Source: Scatolibacter rhodanostii
GTDB taxonomy: Bacteria; Bacillota; Clostridia; Oscillospirales; Acutalibacteraceae
Assembly (NCBI RefSeq): GCF_900197595.1
Contig: NZ_FZLO01000001.1
Span: 620,001 to 684,000 of the forward strand
DNA: 64,000 nt
Reading direction: 5' to 3'
Positions 29,519 through 38,248 of this stretch are shown piece by piece. Position 1 is the first letter of the stretch. Each line of letters opens with the position of its first letter. The position numbers and the translations under genes are program-made. The notes beneath the pieces were generated by a model. It was not told the DNA's origin and did no database searches. It saw nothing but the letters and a program-made list of their open reading frames with translations.

Positions 29519-29547
29519 ATTATGCCATATGGATTTTTGTTTGTCAA
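29519..29547 (-). promoter_or_regulatory. gltB-side promoter
   Basis: On the minus strand TTGACA (29547-29542), 17-bp spacer, CATAAT (29524-29519). A second weaker candidate (TTGAAT-16-TATGAT) lies nearer gltB, around 29270-29300. The rest of the 29185-29723 gap holds no further gene. Confidence 0.65.
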
Positions 29548-29622
29548 GCAATAGGGTAAAACTAGCTTTCTAACAAGTTATTCCTTATTTCTACCGATTA
29601 TTCTTATGCACTGTTCTTAGCC

Positions 29623-29651
29623 TTGACTTCATTATCGAAAAAAGCTATTAT
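29623..29651 (+). promoter_or_regulatory. Promoter of the NAD(P)HX repair gene
   Basis: TTGACT (29623-29628), 17-bp spacer, TATTAT (29646-29651), divergent from the gltB promoter with about 75 bp between the -35 boxes. Confidence 0.6.
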
Positions 29652-29723
29652 ACAACCAAACTACCTAAATTTAATTTTTATTTTATAAATCACTTTGCAG
29701 ACTATTTTATAAGGAGATTCACC

Positions 29724-31265
29724 ATGAAATTAACTAGTAATCAAATGCGTGAAGTCGAACAAGCTGCCGTAAACGGCGGCATTAGTTGGATAGAACTAAT
29801 GGAGAATGCGGGCACTGCCGCTGCCGAAGAAATTCAATCCAAATTTGATATTTTCGGCAGATCAATCGTCATATTATGTGGAAAAGGCAACAATGGCGGT
29901 GATGGCTTTGTAATTGCTCGCAAATTTTATCAAGCTGGTGCTAATGTAATTGTCATTTTAATGGCAGGTGAACCTAGTACAGAACAGGCAAAAGAAATGC
30001 TAAGGCGTATCGCTAATGACAATATCCAAATAATCAGGCTAGATGCCGAACCTGATTTAACTGCCACTGCTATTTTGAACGCTTCCCTAATTATCGACGC
30101 CGTTTATGGAATTGGTTTTCATGGTGCTTTACCAGACTGTCTTCGTCGCTTTTTTCAAAGAATCAATAAAATTCACACACCGGTTGTCGCCATTGACATT
30201 CCCAGTGGATTAGAATCAGATTCAGGTCACTATGATTCTGATTCTTTGCAGGCACAGTTAACCATTACCTTCACAGCGACCAAACCTGGGCTGGAATCTC
30301 CTGCTGCCTGTGAGATTTATGGGCGAGTAAAAATAGTATCTATCGGAATTGACAAAGCTTATCTAAAACCTTATTCTGCAGAATCATTCTCTTTCATCAC
30401 AAAAGAGAAGGTACAAGACTGCTTTTCTCCCCGTCCTGCAGATGCTAACAAAGGAACATTTGGGCGTGCTCTTTTGTTTTGTGGGAGCAAAGGTATGATG
30501 GGGGCTGCTATGCTGTCCGCTGGTGCCTGTCTCCGCTGTGGAGCAGGTTTAACTGAACTAGCACTCCCTCATTCTCTCTACCCTATTGCTGCTTCTCATC
30601 TGTGTGAACCGATTTTTACTTTGTTGGCAGAAACGGATACGGGTGACTTTTCTCTTCACAACACAGAATTGCTGCGCTCAAGACTTCAACTGTCCTCTGC
30701 TGTGGGAATCGGATGCGGATTGGGATTTTCTCGTGGTTCAGAAGAACTTGTTCTCGACTGCCTGACACAGGCTACATCTCCAATTGTTTTAGATGCGGAC
30801 GGCATTAACATTCTATCTAAACATTTAGAAGTACTGAAAACCATCTCCGTACCTATGATTATTACTCCTCACCCCGGAGAAATGAGCAGATTAACCGGAA
30901 AAACGATAGCAGAAATTCAAGCAAATCGCATAAAGACAGCACAAACTTTTGCAGAGGAATGGAATGTTATTGTAGTCTTAAAAGGAGAAGAAACCGTTAT
31001 TGCTATTCCGGGAGAACCTCCTCTTCTTAATACAACAGGAAACCCCGGTATGGCAACAGGCGGTAGCGGCGATGTTCTGACTGGCATGATTACTTCTCTT
31101 TTAGCACAGGGAATGTGCCCTACTGAAGCCGCTATGTGTGGTGTTTATCTTCATGGACTGGCTGGTGATCGAGTGGCTGCCAAACTTTCACAACACGCGA
31201 TGCTGCCCAGTGATTTAATCAATGAACTTTCCTCTCCATTTTTAGAGATTGAAATCCAAAAATAG
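29724..31265 (+). CDS. nnr: Bifunctional NAD(P)H-hydrate epimerase / ADP-dependent dehydratase
   Basis: A 513-residue metabolite-repair enzyme. The N-terminal YjeF_N domain (about 1-215) epimerises R- and S-NAD(P)HX and carries ENAGTAAAEEI and CGKGNNGGDGFVIAR. The C-terminal kinase-like domain (about 230-505) dehydrates S-NAD(P)HX with ADP and carries ADGINIL, TPHPGEMSRL and the nucleotide-binding ATGGSGDVLTGMI. AAGGAGAT precedes the ATG. It is monocistronic with its own promoter and terminator. Confidence 0.96.
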   Translation: MKLTSNQMREVEQAAVNGGISWIELMENAGTAAAEEIQSKFDIFGRSIVILCGKGNNGGDGFVIARKFYQAGANVIVILMAGEPSTEQAKEMLRRIANDNIQIIRLDAEPDLTATAILNASLIIDAVYGIGFHGALPDCLRRFFQRINKIHTPVVAIDIPSGLESDSGHYDSDSLQAQLTITFTATKPGLESPAACEIYGRVKIVSIGIDKAYLKPYSAESFSFITKEKVQDCFSPRPADANKGTFGRALLFCGSKGMMGAAMLSAGACLRCGAGLTELALPHSLYPIAASHLCEPIFTLLAETDTGDFSLHNTELLRSRLQLSSAVGIGCGLGFSRGSEELVLDCLTQATSPIVLDADGINILSKHLEVLKTISVPMIITPHPGEMSRLTGKTIAEIQANRIKTAQTFAEEWNVIVVLKGEETVIAIPGEPPLLNTTGNPGMATGGSGDVLTGMITSLLAQGMCPTEAAMCGVYLHGLAGDRVAAKLSQHAMLPSDLINELSSPFLEIEIQK

Positions 31266-31276
31266 TATTATCCTAT

Positions 31277-31315
31277 AAAAAGCAGGTAGACTTCTGAAAA
31301 GTTTGCCTGCTTTTT
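31277..31315 (+). terminator. Terminator of nnr
   Basis: AAAAAGCAGG (31277-31286) pairs with CCTGCTTTTT (31306-31315); the inner stem contains G-T pairs. It may also act for leuB on the other strand. Confidence 0.8.
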
Positions 31316-31366
31316 CACTCGTATTATTATATCCTATAAATCGCATGGGTAACGGCTTATTGAATA

Positions 31367-32443
31367 TTAAATAAGCGAGGTTACTAAATCTCCCATTTCA
31401 GAACAAGTCACTTTCTTTATGTTAGTCTCTTTTGTGGCAATGTCAGCTGTCCTTGCTTGCTTTAAAGCTGTTACCACTGCTTTTTCAATTCTTTCTGCCG
31501 CTTTCGGCTCACCAAGAGAGTAGCGAAGCATCATAGCAACAGACAGAATAGTAGCCAAGGGATTAGCAGAATTTTGACCGGCAATATCAGGAGCAGAACC
31601 ATGAATTGGTTCATAAAGTCCGCTTCCGCTCTCGTTTAAACTTGCTGAAGCTAACATACCAATGGAGCCGCTAATCATAGAAGCTTCGTCCGAAAGAATG
31701 TCTCCAAACATATTGGAGGTCACGATTACATCAAACTGTGAGGGGTTGCGCACAAGCTGCATAGCGCAGTTGTCAACATACATATGGCTTAGTTCAACCT
31801 CGGGGTAGTCTTTTGCTATTCTTTCTACTGTTTTTCTCCAAAGCCTAGAAGAATCCAGTACATTTGCTTTATCTACACTGCAAAGCTTTTTATTCCTTTT
31901 CCGCGCCATCTCGAAAGCAGTTTTAGCGATTCGCTCGATTTCAGGGACAGAATATCTTTCTGTATCATAAGCAGAAATAATTCCATCTTCTTCGTTTGTA
32001 CCACGCTCTCCAAAATAAATGCCGCCTGTCAGTTCACGCACCACCATAATATCAAGACTCTCTCCTATAATTTCTTCTTTTAAAGGAGAAGCACTCTTGA
32101 GCGGTTCAAAAATCACAGCAGGACGTAAATTAGCATACAATCCCAAAGCTTTGCGAATGGCAAGCAGTCCTACTTCCGGTCTTTCTGCCCCTGGTAGAGT
32201 ATCCCATTTATATCCTCCAACCGCACCAAGTAAAACGGAATCAGCCCCTTTACAAATATCAATTGTTTCTTGCGGCAATGGACAACCTGTTTCATCAATG
32301 GCAGCTCCGCCAATTAAAGCTTGCTGATATTCTACATCAAAGCCAAATTCTTCAGCCGTTTTAGATAACACCTTGGTTGCTTCGCTTACAATTTCAGGTC
32401 CAATCCCGTCGCCTTTTAGCACTGCAATCTTATATTTTTTCAT
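31367..32443 (-). CDS. leuB: 3-isopropylmalate dehydrogenase
   Basis: A 358-residue NAD-dependent oxidative decarboxylase, the third step of leucine synthesis. It has [11 protein letters not shown] at the N-terminus, the [13 protein letters not shown] loop near residue 135 that recognises isopropylmalate, and the metal- and NAD-binding [19 protein letters not shown] near 245. It follows leuA by 68 bp on the same transcript. leuC and leuD, for the isomerase between the two steps, are not in this window. Confidence 0.96.
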   Translation of the reverse strand: MKKYKIAVLKGDGIGPEIVSEATKVLSKTAEEFGFDVEYQQALIGGAAIDETGCPLPQETIDICKGADSVLLGAVGGYKWDTLPGAERPEVGLLAIRKALGLYANLRPAVIFEPLKSASPLKEEIIGESLDIMVVRELTGGIYFGERGTNEEDGIISAYDTERYSVPEIERIAKTAFEMARKRNKKLCSVDKANVLDSSRLWRKTVERIAKDYPEVELSHMYVDNCAMQLVRNPSQFDVIVTSNMFGDILSDEASMISGSIGMLASASLNESGSGLYEPIHGSAPDIAGQNSANPLATILSVAMMLRYSLGEPKAAERIEKAVVTALKQARTADIATKETNIKKVTCSEMGDLVTSLI

Positions 32444-32511
32444 AACAAACCTTCCTTTTATCCAGCAAAAAATAACAGCCGCTTTTGCTTATTCTATTGA
32501 TTCATATACAT

Positions 32512-34197
32512 TTATCGATTTGATTCCTGACGGTTGATAGCACATAAGATACCTTTAATTGAAGCCACACTAATATTACTGTCAACCCCTACACCAAACA
32601 CGCTTTTGCCATTATGAATCAACTGAATATAAGAAACAGCTTGAGAATCTGCTCCATCTGAAATAGCATGCTCATTATACGATTTGAACGAATAGCCGTC
32701 GAAATTGACTGTACGCAGTCCGTTGAAGAAAGCATCAATAGGGCCATTTCCTTTCCCATCAATTTCTTTCATCAAACCATGTTTTTCAAGAATCCCCTTG
32801 AACTCTACCACGACATGGTTGTCGTCTTCTCTTTCTTCAAATATCTTGTATTTCAATAAATGATAAGGCTCATAAACATCCATATATTCATCTTTAAACA
32901 AGTCATAAACCTCTTGCGGTGCAATTTCACGACCTGCTTTGTCACAGGCAGCTTTTACATAAGCACCAAATTCGGCATGCATTTCTTTAGGCAGCGTATA
33001 ACCAAAGTTTTGTTGCATGATAAAAGCTGCACCGCCTTTTCCGGACTGGCTATTGATACGAATAATGGGTTCATATTCACGTCCGACATCTGCTGGGTCA
33101 ATTGGTAAATATGGAATTTCCCAATACTGTGTTCCGCTGTTTTTCATGTACTGTGTACCTTTATTGATAGCATCCTGATGTGAACCCGAGAAAGCGGTAA
33201 AGACTAATTCTCCTGCATAGGGGTGTCTTTCATGCACTTTCATATTGGTGCATCTTTCATAAACATCTTTGATTTTGTTCATCTGAGAAAAGTCGAGTTC
33301 AGGGTCAACGCCTTGTGAGTAGAGATTCATGGCCACATTCATAATATCTGTATTTCCTGTTCGTTCTCCATTGCCAAAGAGTGTGCCCTCTACTCTCTCT
33401 GCTCCTGCCATGACAGCAAGCTCAGTTGCAGCTGTCGCTGTGCCCCTATCATTATGCGGGTGAATGCTAATGATGGCTGAATCTCTGTGTTTTAAGCGGC
33501 GGCAAACATACTCAATTTGGTCGGCATAGGTATTGGGGGTTGACACTTCTACAGTATTCGGCAAATTTAAAATGACTTTATTTTCCGGGCTGGCTCCCAA
33601 TGCCTCTACAACACGGTCACAAATTTCCACAGCATTATCGACTTCAGTTCCTGAAAAGCTTTCCGGTGAATACTCATATCGAATATTCATGCCTGTTTCA
33701 GCAACCATTTCATCTGTCAGCTCACGAATCAACTTAGCAGCACTGACAGCAATGTCAATCACTCCCTGCATATCCGTATCAAACACAACTTTTCGCTGTA
33801 AGGTAGAGGTGGAATTGTAAAAATGTACAATCACATTTTTTGCCCCCTTAACAGCATCAAATGTTTTTCGAATTAAGTGTTCTCTGGCCTGCACTAAAAC
33901 TTGAATTGTAACGTCATCAGGAATTAAATTCTCGTCAATGAGTGTTCTCAAAATCTCATATTCGGTTTCTGAGGCTGACGGAAACCCAACTTCAATTTCT
34001 TTAATTCCTACTTCCACTAAAGTATTAAAGAATAGAACTTTTTCTTCCAGATTCATCGGATTCACCAATGCCTGATTGCCATCGCGCAAATCAACACTAC
34101 ACCAAATCGGAGCTTTCTGTATCACTTTGTTCGGCCATGTTCGGTCCATCAAGGCAATCGGGTTAAACGGAATATACTTTTCAAAACTTTTTTTCAT
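32512..34197 (-). CDS. leuA: 2-isopropylmalate synthase
   Basis: A 561-residue enzyme that condenses acetyl-CoA with 2-oxoisovalerate, the first committed step of leucine synthesis. It is of the longer LeuA form, starting with KYIPFNPIALMDRTWPN; SVDLRDGNQALVNPM is the catalytic metal-binding motif and HPHNDRGTATA holds the metal His pair. A C-terminal regulatory domain for leucine feedback follows (about 430-555). The start at 34197 follows GGAGG; ten upstream codons in frame precede that site. Expression is controlled by a leucine T-box. Confidence 0.95.
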   Translation of the reverse strand: MKKSFEKYIPFNPIALMDRTWPNKVIQKAPIWCSVDLRDGNQALVNPMNLEEKVLFFNTLVEVGIKEIEVGFPSASETEYEILRTLIDENLIPDDVTIQVLVQAREHLIRKTFDAVKGAKNVIVHFYNSTSTLQRKVVFDTDMQGVIDIAVSAAKLIRELTDEMVAETGMNIRYEYSPESFSGTEVDNAVEICDRVVEALGASPENKVILNLPNTVEVSTPNTYADQIEYVCRRLKHRDSAIISIHPHNDRGTATAATELAVMAGAERVEGTLFGNGERTGNTDIMNVAMNLYSQGVDPELDFSQMNKIKDVYERCTNMKVHERHPYAGELVFTAFSGSHQDAINKGTQYMKNSGTQYWEIPYLPIDPADVGREYEPIIRINSQSGKGGAAFIMQQNFGYTLPKEMHAEFGAYVKAACDKAGREIAPQEVYDLFKDEYMDVYEPYHLLKYKIFEEREDDNHVVVEFKGILEKHGLMKEIDGKGNGPIDAFFNGLRTVNFDGYSFKSYNEHAISDGADSQAVSYIQLIHNGKSVFGVGVDSNISVASIKGILCAINRQESNR

Positions 34198-34267
34198 GTT
34201 GGTTCCTCCAGAATCTGATTTTTTCAAATTTTATAGTAGCAAGGACTTATAACAGTAATTTGAAAAA

Positions 34268-34544
34268 CAAAAAGCCCCGAACACAACTTTAGTTGCATTC
34301 GGGGCAAAAAATACTTTTTCGCGGTACCACCCGTTTCAACATATGCTTTCGCATATGTCCTTTAGAGCCTCTAACAAGGCCGCAGCCGCTAACGTAGCCA
34401 CACGTTTCCTCCTAAGTTAATAAAATCGGAAGAAAAACTCAGGGATGAGCTATCCATACCATGCCTTCTATCGGTTCACACCACCCACCGACTCTCTGAA
34501 AAAACACATTAGTATCTTGTTCCCGTCACAGTCTTTGCTATATT
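34268..34544 (-). promoter_or_regulatory. T-box leader (leucine) of leuAB
   Basis: Read on the minus strand, the leader has a Stem I region with GGTGGT and AACCGA elements, a probable specifier codon CTC (Leu, 34449-34447) before ATCCCTGAG, the T-box core GGGTGGTACCGCG (complement of about 34320-34332) and a terminator stem GCCCCGAA.../...TTCGGGGC with a T tail (34268-34307). Uncharged tRNA-Leu would stabilise the antiterminator and allow leuAB transcription. Confidence 0.93.
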
Positions 34545-34550
34545 ATCTTC

Positions 34551-34579
34551 ATTATATTCATACGTTTTCAAAATGTCAA
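34551..34579 (-). promoter_or_regulatory. leuA T-box promoter
   Basis: On the minus strand TTGACA (34579-34574), 17-bp spacer, TATAAT (34556-34551): exact consensus, beginning 16 bp after the stop of the upstream phosphatase gene. Confidence 0.85.
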
Positions 34580-34594
34580 GCCTTTTTAAGAAAT

Positions 34595-35293
34595 TTATTC
34601 TTGGCTTTTGTTCCCATATGCTCTTTGGGCTGCTTCTCTTGCTACGTCAGTTATGGTATATTCGCGATTTGATTTCTCTAAACGTGCCGGCAGTGTGTCA
34701 TAAACTTCCATCACCATAGAACGCATCCAGAGTGATGGTGTAATTCTCACAGAATAACCATGGCCAGGTTCAGACATCCACTCATAAAAGTTAGCTTTTG
34801 GCAAACCATATGCAGCTAAAATAGACATAATAACACCACCGTGTGTAACAAGCACAGCTGATGTTTTTCCCTCATGCATCATATTTTTAACAAGCATTTC
34901 AAAACCAGTACAAACTCTCTGCATAAAAACAATACCGCTTTCTCCATTTGGAGGCGCAGCTTGACTTCCATCGGCCATCCATTTTTGGAAGTTCTCGTCA
35001 TCTTTGAGTTCTTCTGCTGTTTTGTTTTCCCAATCACCAAAATTACATTCTGCCATTTCTAAAATAACCTCAGGATCTGCTTCGGGATATAAAATTTTCA
35101 GAGTATCAACGCAACGGGTTGATGGGCTTGCATAGTAGGCTTCTGCTTCAGGATAAGGATATTTGTTTTTAAGTTCGAGCAGCTCTCGAATGCTCTGCAT
35201 GGCAAGCGGTGACTCGGTTCGCCCAATGTAGCGCCCTTCAAGATTCCCCTCACTAGGAGCATGACGAATAAAGTGTATGGTATAGGATTTCAT
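34595..35293 (-). CDS. Histidine phosphatase family protein
   Basis: A 232-residue phosphoglycerate-mutase-fold phosphatase. The phospho-histidine motif is FIRHAPSEGN near residue 10 (RHA rather than RHG), the second catalytic His is in VTHGGVIMS near 150 and the Glu in MAECNFGDWENKT near 83, a segment also seen in CobC-type phosphatases. A C-terminal extension of about 50 residues has no clear domain. Substrate unknown; alpha-ribazole phosphatase is one option but no cobalamin genes are near. AAAGGA precedes the ATG. Confidence 0.8.
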   Translation of the reverse strand: MKSYTIHFIRHAPSEGNLEGRYIGRTESPLAMQSIRELLELKNKYPYPEAEAYYASPSTRCVDTLKILYPEADPEVILEMAECNFGDWENKTAEELKDDENFQKWMADGSQAAPPNGESGIVFMQRVCTGFEMLVKNMMHEGKTSAVLVTHGGVIMSILAAYGLPKANFYEWMSEPGHGYSVRITPSLWMRSMVMEVYDTLPARLEKSNREYTITDVAREAAQRAYGNKSQE

Positions 35294-35382
35294 TTAGAGT
35301 TCCTTTCGTTTGAAATACTTTGATTGAGCTCATACTATTATAATATTGACTCAAAAAAAAAGCAAATTTTATGCTACAATTT

Positions 35383-35411
35383 TTGCAAAATGGATTTTTT
35401 TGTGCTATTAT
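35383..35411 (+). promoter_or_regulatory. asnB promoter
   Basis: TTGCAA (35383-35388), 17-bp spacer, TATTAT (35406-35411), 40 bp before the start codon. No T-box fits in this short leader. Confidence 0.65.
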
Positions 35412-35450
35412 ATCTATATTTGTAAGCATTCTATCTTTGGAGGCACTCCT

Positions 35451-37286
35451 ATGTGTGGTTTTGTTGGATTTATTGATGGAGCGGAAACGCAAACTAACGC
35501 TGCTGTTCTGACTTCTATGACCGATGCAATACGTCACCGTGGTCCTGACGACGCTGATTATTATATGGACGGTTCCATCTCTTTGGGATTTCGCCGTTTA
35601 AGCATTATTGACCTTGAGGGTGGGCGACAACCTATTCTAAATGAAGACGGTAACATGGTGTTGATGTTTAATGGAGAGATTTACAACTATCAAACAATTC
35701 GAGAAGATTTGCTTGAAAAAGGCCATATTTTTAAAACCCAAACAGACTCAGAGGTACTCTTGCACGGTTATGAGGAATACGGCACTGAACTTCTCAACAA
35801 ACTTCGCGGCATGTTTGCTTTTATGATTTGGGATAAAGAGAAAAAAGAGTTGTTCGGCGCAAGAGATTTCTTTGGAATCAAACCGCTTTATTACAGCAAA
35901 ATGGGTAACACGCTGATGTTTGGCTCTGAAATTAAGAGCTTTTTACATCACCCCCACTTTAAAAAAGAGCTGAACGAAAAAGCGCTTGAAAGCTATCTTT
36001 CTTTTCAGTATTCCCCTGGGCCAGAAACTTTCTTCAAAAATGTGTATAAGTTCCCTCCCGCCCATTATTTCCTTTATAAAGACGGTAAAATGGAAACCAC
36101 TCGTTATTGGATTCCTGAATTTAACGCCGAAGAAGACAAACCACTTTCTTACTGGGTTGATGAAATTGAAAAGACTTTTGATGGCTCTGTAGAAGCACAT
36201 AAAATCAGCGATGTCGAAGTTGGCTCTTTTCTTTCCAGCGGTGTTGATTCAAGCTATGTCGCCTGCTCTGCAAACGTAGACAAGACCTATACAGTCGGCT
36301 TTGATAACGGAGAAAAATACAACGAAACCAGCTATGCAAAAGAGCTTTCCGAAATGATTCCTGTTAAAAACATTAGTAAAGTCATTACACCTGATGAGTT
36401 TTGGGGAACTTTTTCAAAAATTCAATATCACATGGACGAACCTCTTGCCGACCCGTCTGCTGTTGCTCTTTATTTCGTCTGTAACACTGCGGCAAAAGAT
36501 CTGAAGGTGGTTTTATCCGGTGAAGGTGCCGATGAAATTTTTGGTGGCTACAACATTTATCGTGAACCTCTTGAAATGCCTTGGTATGATAAAATTCCTT
36601 TTCCTATTCGCAGATTTATCGGCAACGTTGCTTCTAAATTACCGGCAAAGCGAGGCCTAAATTTCTTAGTTCGCCGAGGTAAAAAACTAGAGGATCGTTT
36701 TATTGGCAACGCCTATATGTTCAGCGAAAAAGAACGAAAATCCTTGCTCAAATACGACACAGGTGCTCTTTCCCCAGCTGCTTTAGTTAAGCCTTATTAC
36801 GATATTATGAGAGACAAGGATTCTGTTACCAAAATGCAATTTGTTGATCTCAATATGTGGATGGTTGGGGATATTTTGCTGAAAGCGGACAAAATGAGCA
36901 TGGCAAATTCTCTCGAACTACGTGTTCCTTTTCTGGACAAACATATTATGGAGCTTGCCGGCAGAATCCCACTGAAATATCGTGTGAATGATAAAAACAC
37001 TAAGTTTGCCTTGCGCGAAGCTGCCGCTCGCAGAATGCCAGAAAAATGGTCAACCAAAAAGAAACTTGGCTTCCCTGTTCCAACAAGAGTTTGGTTGAAG
37101 GAAGAAAAATACTATAACACGGTTAAAGAAACCTTTACCAGTGATTATGCACAGAAATTCTTTCACACTGAAAAGCTAGTTGCTTTATTAGATGCTCACA
37201 AAGAAGGCAAAGTAGACAACAGCCGAAAGGTTTGGACTGTCTATACTTTCTTAATTTGGTATAAAGAATTTTTTATTGACCGATAA
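35451..37286 (+). CDS. asnB: Asparagine synthetase, glutamine-hydrolysing
   Basis: A 611-residue class II amidotransferase. The start is the ATG that puts the nucleophile at Cys2 (MCGFVGF), preceded by GGAGG; the frame is open 35 codons further upstream but that would bury the catalytic Cys. The N-terminal glutaminase (to about 200) contains RHRGPDD and FNGEIYNY; the synthetase domain contains the pyrophosphate loop SSGVDSS near residue 262 and LSGEGADEIFGGY near 355. It converts aspartate, glutamine and ATP to asparagine. Confidence 0.95.
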   Translation: MCGFVGFIDGAETQTNAAVLTSMTDAIRHRGPDDADYYMDGSISLGFRRLSIIDLEGGRQPILNEDGNMVLMFNGEIYNYQTIREDLLEKGHIFKTQTDSEVLLHGYEEYGTELLNKLRGMFAFMIWDKEKKELFGARDFFGIKPLYYSKMGNTLMFGSEIKSFLHHPHFKKELNEKALESYLSFQYSPGPETFFKNVYKFPPAHYFLYKDGKMETTRYWIPEFNAEEDKPLSYWVDEIEKTFDGSVEAHKISDVEVGSFLSSGVDSSYVACSANVDKTYTVGFDNGEKYNETSYAKELSEMIPVKNISKVITPDEFWGTFSKIQYHMDEPLADPSAVALYFVCNTAAKDLKVVLSGEGADEIFGGYNIYREPLEMPWYDKIPFPIRRFIGNVASKLPAKRGLNFLVRRGKKLEDRFIGNAYMFSEKERKSLLKYDTGALSPAALVKPYYDIMRDKDSVTKMQFVDLNMWMVGDILLKADKMSMANSLELRVPFLDKHIMELAGRIPLKYRVNDKNTKFALREAAARRMPEKWSTKKKLGFPVPTRVWLKEEKYYNTVKETFTSDYAQKFFHTEKLVALLDAHKEGKVDNSRKVWTVYTFLIWYKEFFIDR

Positions 37287-37306
37287 TAAATAAGCTGCCG
37301 ATTTAG

Positions 37307-37333
37307 ACCGTCGCTTTGCGGCGGTTTTTTTTC
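37307..37333 (+). terminator. asnB terminator
   Basis: ACCGTCGC-TTT-GCGGCGGT followed by eight T residues (one G-T pair). Confidence 0.9.
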
Positions 37334-37416
37334 TGTCCAAATTTATAGGAACTGCTTTTAAATCTGACAAAAACTTTATGAAAAAGCACAAATTAAAACT
37401 GAATCTCAATTTCATA

Positions 37417-37445
37417 TTGACGTTCTATAGTAGATGTGTTAAAAT
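37417..37445 (+). promoter_or_regulatory. Promoter of the zinc-uptake operon
   Basis: TTGACG (37417-37422), 17-bp spacer, TAAAAT (37440-37445). Nearby are TCAAT-TTCAT-ATTGA over the -35 and a distant CTCAATTT/AAATTGAG repeat, which could be Zur sites; they do not match the Bacillus Zur box I know. Confidence 0.6.
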
Positions 37446-37481
37446 GATACACAGTTTCAAATTGAGGAGGTGTATTTGAAT

Positions 37482-37907
37482 ATGGGACAATTTAATGGTT
37501 ATCAAACCAAACAAGGTGAACAGCTTTTGTCGTATCTGTCTTCACTTAAAGGACAACATGTAACTGCAGAGGACATCATTCAACATTTTGAAATTGCCGG
37601 AATCCGCATTGGACGCGCCACTGTATACCGTCATTTGGACAAGTTGGTTCAAAGCGGAAATGTGCGTAAATATAGTTTTGAAAACGCACAAAGCTCTTGT
37701 TATCAATTTGTGGATTGTCAGGATTCGTGTCATCATCATTTACACTTAAAGTGCAAAGACTGCGGGAAACTTTTCCACGTTGAATCTGATATATTAAGTC
37801 AAATAGAAGATACTTTTATGCAGAGCAGCGGTTTTGCATTTGACAGTATGAGTACAGTTTTTTATGGCATCTGTAAAGATTGTGCTGCCAACCATGAAAA
37901 TGTATAA
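37482..37907 (+). CDS. Fur-family regulator, probably zinc-responsive (Zur)
   Basis: A 141-residue repressor with a winged helix (RATVYRHLDKLVQSG, about 45-60) and a metal-binding dimerisation domain. His-rich DSCHHHLHLKCKDCGK supplies the regulatory site, and two CxxC pairs (CKDC near 90, CKDC near the C-terminus) form a structural zinc site. It opens the znu-type operon, so a zinc role with autoregulation is inferred. The ATG at 37482 follows AGGAGGTG; TTG 37476 and GTG 37470 are in frame, the latter inside the ribosome site. Confidence 0.85.
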   Translation: MGQFNGYQTKQGEQLLSYLSSLKGQHVTAEDIIQHFEIAGIRIGRATVYRHLDKLVQSGNVRKYSFENAQSSCYQFVDCQDSCHHHLHLKCKDCGKLFHVESDILSQIEDTFMQSSGFAFDSMSTVFYGICKDCAANHENV

Positions 37908-38184
37908 GCATAAAAAATGGCAACGTTTAGCGGCTGTCATTGGCTTTCTTTGTGTTTTTATAGTTGCAGAAATTACATTCCTTACGGCCTTTCATCATCA
38001 TGAAGATTTAACACACTGTACGGTGTGCTCTCAACTTCACAAAACAGAGAGAACTGTTTCTATTTCCTCTACTCTTGCGGTTAATTGTTTTCTCATCTTT
38101 AGTATATTAAAGATAATTCTTCTATTTTCTTTTCTTTTGCAAGTGCCAAATCCTATATCTCTTAAAAATCGTTTAGACAATTAA
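37894..38184 (+). CDS. Small His/Cys-motif membrane protein in the zinc operon
   Basis: A 96-residue protein that starts inside the last codons of the zur-like gene (14-base overlap), so translation is probably coupled. It has two hydrophobic segments, about 12-33 and 60-85, and between them a polar stretch AFHHHEDLTHCTVC with three adjacent His, a further His and a CxxC pair that could bind zinc outside the membrane. I do not recognise a named family. Position between repressor and zinc-binding lipoprotein suggests a role in zinc handling (inference). Confidence 0.65.
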   Translation: MKMYKHKKWQRLAAVIGFLCVFIVAEITFLTAFHHHEDLTHCTVCSQLHKTERTVSISSTLAVNCFLIFSILKIILLFSFLLQVPNPISLKNRLDN

Positions 38185-38248
38185 GCCTATCTAACTTTCA
38201 CCATTTATATTCTCTCATCCTAATTAAAAATATGGAGGCTTCCATTTT

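Noticed and set aside
35253-35537. 94-codon minus-strand ORF over the asnB start
   Set aside because: It covers the asnB promoter and start and the end of the phosphatase gene; no ribosome site or family features.
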